Below, piece after piece: positions 4,465 through 6,705 of a stretch of 6,705 nucleotides of DNA. Numbering within the stretch: the stretch's first letter is position 1; every line of letters starts with the position of its first letter. Origin of the DNA: an uncultured Beijerinckiaceae bacterium (GTDB lineage: Bacteria > Pseudomonadota > Alphaproteobacteria > Rhizobiales > Beijerinckiaceae); NCBI GenBank assembly GCA_937863205.1, contig CALMGA010000040.1, positions 1 to 6,705 of the forward strand. The letters are read 5' to 3'. The notes beneath the pieces were generated by a model, which ran no database searches, was not told where the DNA came from, and worked only from the letters and a program-made list of their open reading frames with translations. Made by a program: the position numbers and the translations under genes.

Positions 4465-6705
4465 GTGGCCCGCACCGTCGACATATTGGGCATACGCCAC
4501 CACGGCCCGGGGTCGGCGCGCAGCCTGCAGGCGGCGTTGCGCGACGTCGCGCCCGATTGCGTGCTGGTCGAAGGACCGCCCGAGGCCGATGCGCTGATCG
4601 CCTCCATCGCCTGCACGGAGATGGTGCCGCCGGTGGCGCTCCTCGTGTACCGAACCGATGATCCTCGCCGATCGAGCTTCTTCCCCTTCGCCGCCTTCTC
4701 GCCAGAGTGGGTCGCCCTCAAGCATGCCGTGACGGCCGGCGTTGCCGCCCGCTTCATCGATCTCCCGCAGGCCCATGGCCTCGCCGATGCGCCGGAACGC
4801 GCCGAAAAGGAGCCCGACATCTGCGAGCCCGCGCACGAGCCCGCCGCCGACGGCCCACTCGACGGCGAAGGCTCCGCCGACGGGACGCCGGCCCTCGCCC
4901 TGCCGACGTTCCGGCGCGATCCCCTGGGCGAGCTGGCGCTCGCCGCCGGCTACACCGACGGGGACCGCTGGTGGGACGACCTCGTGGAAAGCCGCGCCAC
5001 GGCCGGCGAGGACATCTTCGCCGCCGTCGCCGAGGCGATGACGGCGGTGAGGGAGCTGTCGCCACCGCTGCCGCCCGAGGAGGCGGCGCGCGAAGAGGCC
5101 CGCGAGGCCTACATGCGCACCGCGATCCGGCAGGCCGTGAAGGAGGGCCGCGAGGCGATCGTCGTGGTCTGCGGGGCGTGGCACGTCCCCGCCCTGCGCC
5201 GCTACGACGCCAGGGGACAAGCGTCGCAGGATGCCGCGACCTTGCGCGGGCTGCCGAAGGCGAAGACGGCCGCCGCCTGGGCGCCCTGGTCTTACGAGCG
5301 CCTGTCGGTCGGCAGCGGCTACGGCGCCGGCGTGGACTCGCCCGAATGGTACCATGCCGTCTGGCATCACGGCGACGGGGTCGCTGTGCGCTGGCTTGCG
5401 CAGGTTGCGGCGCTTCTGCGCTCGAAGGATCTCGACGCGTCCCCGGCGAGCGTCGTGGAAGCGGCGCGACTGTCGATGACGCTGGCGGGATTGCGCGGGC
5501 GCTCGCGGCCGGCACTCGAAGACCTGCGCGAGGCGGCGGAGGCGACGATGTGCTTCGGCGACGCCGCGCCGATGCATTTCGTGGCCGACAAGCTCATCAC
5601 CGGCGACCGCGTCGGCTGCGTGCCGCCCGATGCTCTGCTCACGCCGGTGCAGGCCGATTTCGAGGCGCAGGCGAAGCGCCTCCGACTCACCACCAGCGTC
5701 GAGGCCAAGGCGCTGGACTTCGACCTCCGCAACGAGACCGATCTCCGGCGCAGCCACTTCCTCAACAGGCTGGCCCTGATCGGGGTACGCTGGGGCGAGC
5801 GGCGCACGGTCGGCGGCAAGGGCACCTTCAAGGAAGGCTGGACCTTGAAGTGGGATCCCGTGTTCGCCGTCGACCTCGTCGCCGCCGCCCGCGATGGTGC
5901 CACCGTGGCCGATGCCGCGGCGGCGATCGTGCGTGCCACGGCGCGGCGGATCACGTCGGTCGCGGAGATCTCGGCAATCGTCGGCACGCTGCTCGACGCC
6001 GATCTGCCGGCGGCGGCGGCCGACGTGGTGGCCGCGCTCGACGAGCGGGCCGCGATCGCCACCGACGTCTTCGACCTGATGGAAGCGGTGCCGCCCTTGG
6101 CCGAGCTGGCGAGGTACGGTTCGGTCCGCTCGCGCGATACCGAGCGTTTCCGGGCGATCGTGGCCCGCCTCGTTCCGCGCGTCGCGGCGGGGCTGGTGGC
6201 GGCCTGCTTGTCGCTCGATGATGGCGCGGCGGCGCGCGCCAGGACCAGGATCGAGGCGCTCGATCGTTCGCTGGCGACGCTGGCCGACGCGGCGCTGAAC
6301 GAGGACTGGCGGGGCGCGCTCCGCGCCCTCGCCGACCAAGCCCACGTCCACGGGCTGGTCGTCGGCCGAGCGACGCGGCTGCTGCTGGAGGCGGAGGTGA
6401 TGAGCGAGGACGAGGTCGGGCGGCGCCTCGGCTTGGCCCTGTCGTCGGCCGCCTCGGCGGGTGCCGCCGCCGCCTGGTTCGAGGGCATGCTGGCCGGGAC
6501 AGGGGCGCTTCTTGCCCATTCCGCCGGGCTGAGGAGCGTTGTCGACGATTGGCTTTGCGGCCTCGACGCCGACAGGTTCATCGAGGTGCTGCCGCTGGCG
6601 CGCCGCACCTTCTCGACGATGCAGCCGGGCGAACGGCGCGCCATCGGCGAGGCCCTGGGCACGGCCGGCGGACCGGCGATCGGCAGATCGTTGATTTACG
6701 ACGCC
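4465..6705 (+). CDS. DUF5682 family protein (YehM-like), 3' end outside window
   Basis: From the GTG at 4465, 747 codons stay open to the window edge; no other start lies between this codon and the ATPase stop in the same frame. The N-terminal domain has IRHHGPGSARSL (His12, His13), VLVEGPPEAD (Glu36), AREEAREAYMR (208-218) and VVVCGAWHVPAL (His240). In order and spacing these resemble the TraB/PrgY/TIKI and EreA/ChaN hydrolase-like superfamily (my inference). An Ala/Pro/acidic linker lies at about 113-145. Then come family-typical stretches: KTAAAWAPWSYERLSVGSGY (267-286), SPEWYHAVWHH (292-302), LDFDLRNETDLRRSHFLNRL (417-436) and GGKGTFKEGWTLKWDP (450-465). The C-terminal third is helical, with AWFEGMLAG (from 670) and EVLPLARRTFS (707-717). 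The family assignment to DUF5682 is from recall. E. coli YehM is, as I recall, about 760 residues, so little is probably missing. It is likely cytoplasmic. Confidence 0.9.
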   Translation, partial: MARTVDILGIRHHGPGSARSLQAALRDVAPDCVLVEGPPEADALIASIACTEMVPPVALLVYRTDDPRRSSFFPFAAFSPEWVALKHAVTAGVAARFIDLPQAHGLADAPERAEKEPDICEPAHEPAADGPLDGEGSADGTPALALPTFRRDPLGELALAAGYTDGDRWWDDLVESRATAGEDIFAAVAEAMTAVRELSPPLPPEEAAREEAREAYMRTAIRQAVKEGREAIVVVCGAWHVPALRRYDARGQASQDAATLRGLPKAKTAAAWAPWSYERLSVGSGYGAGVDSPEWYHAVWHHGDGVAVRWLAQVAALLRSKDLDASPASVVEAARLSMTLAGLRGRSRPALEDLREAAEATMCFGDAAPMHFVADKLITGDRVGCVPPDALLTPVQADFEAQAKRLRLTTSVEAKALDFDLRNETDLRRSHFLNRLALIGVRWGERRTVGGKGTFKEGWTLKWDPVFAVDLVAAARDGATVADAAAAIVRATARRITSVAEISAIVGTLLDADLPAAAADVVAALDERAAIATDVFDLMEAVPPLAELARYGSVRSRDTERFRAIVARLVPRVAAGLVAACLSLDDGAAARARTRIEALDRSLATLADAALNEDWRGALRALADQAHVHGLVVGRATRLLLEAEVMSEDEVGRRLGLALSSAASAGAAAAWFEGMLAGTGALLAHSAGLRSVVDDWLCGLDADRFIEVLPLARRTFSTMQPGERRAIGEALGTAGGPAIGRSLIYDA

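Noticed and set aside
3649..6519. A 956-codon open frame on the minus strand opposite the ATPase and DUF5682 genes
   Set aside because: Its codons are the exact reverse complements of the sense codons, so stops would need TTA, CTA or TCA in the sense genes, and those are rare here. It ends where the ATPase gene uses CTA (3649-3651). The product is Arg/Gly/His-rich with no recognisable domain. It is a composition shadow.

Overview
This is a GC-rich window (roughly 70% G+C by eye) of densely packed, translationally coupled plus-strand genes. The base composition, codon use and protein style fit a high-GC bacterium. I lean towards an alphaproteobacterium, but the sequence gives no taxonomic proof.

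Layout. Positions 1-133 hold the 5' end of a divergent minus-strand gene for a probable membrane protein that runs off the left edge. Positions 134-407 are a 274-bp divergent intergenic region. From 408 to the right edge runs one operon of four genes: (1) a SWIM zinc-finger protein (408-1769); (2) a HEAT-like helical-repeat protein resembling the DUF5691 family (1766-3334); (3) a MoxR-type AAA+ ATPase (3331-4446); (4) a large DUF5682-type protein (4465-6705, stop codon beyond the window). The first two junctions are 4-base overlaps (GTGA and ATGA). The third is an 18-bp gap containing half of a 14-bp tandem duplication and a four-codon mini-ORF.

Interpretation. From memory, this gene set matches the uncharacterised yehL-yehM-yehP-yehQ group of E. 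coli (AAA+ ATPase, DUF5682 protein, VWA protein, SWIM protein) and equivalent clusters in actinobacteria and other phyla. MoxR ATPases typically work with a von Willebrand A (VWA) partner as a chaperone or remodelling machine. Here a VWA gene is predicted just past the right edge. The most informative observation is that the N-terminal part of the DUF5682 protein carries motifs, in the right order, that look like the TraB/PrgY/TIKI and EreA/ChaN hydrolase-like superfamily. That suggests the ATPase and VWA pair may control a putative metal-dependent hydrolase, with SWIM and HEAT-like proteins as substrate or nucleic-acid adaptors. The substrate and biological role (stress response, cofactor or complex maturation, or a conflict system) cannot be read from the sequence.
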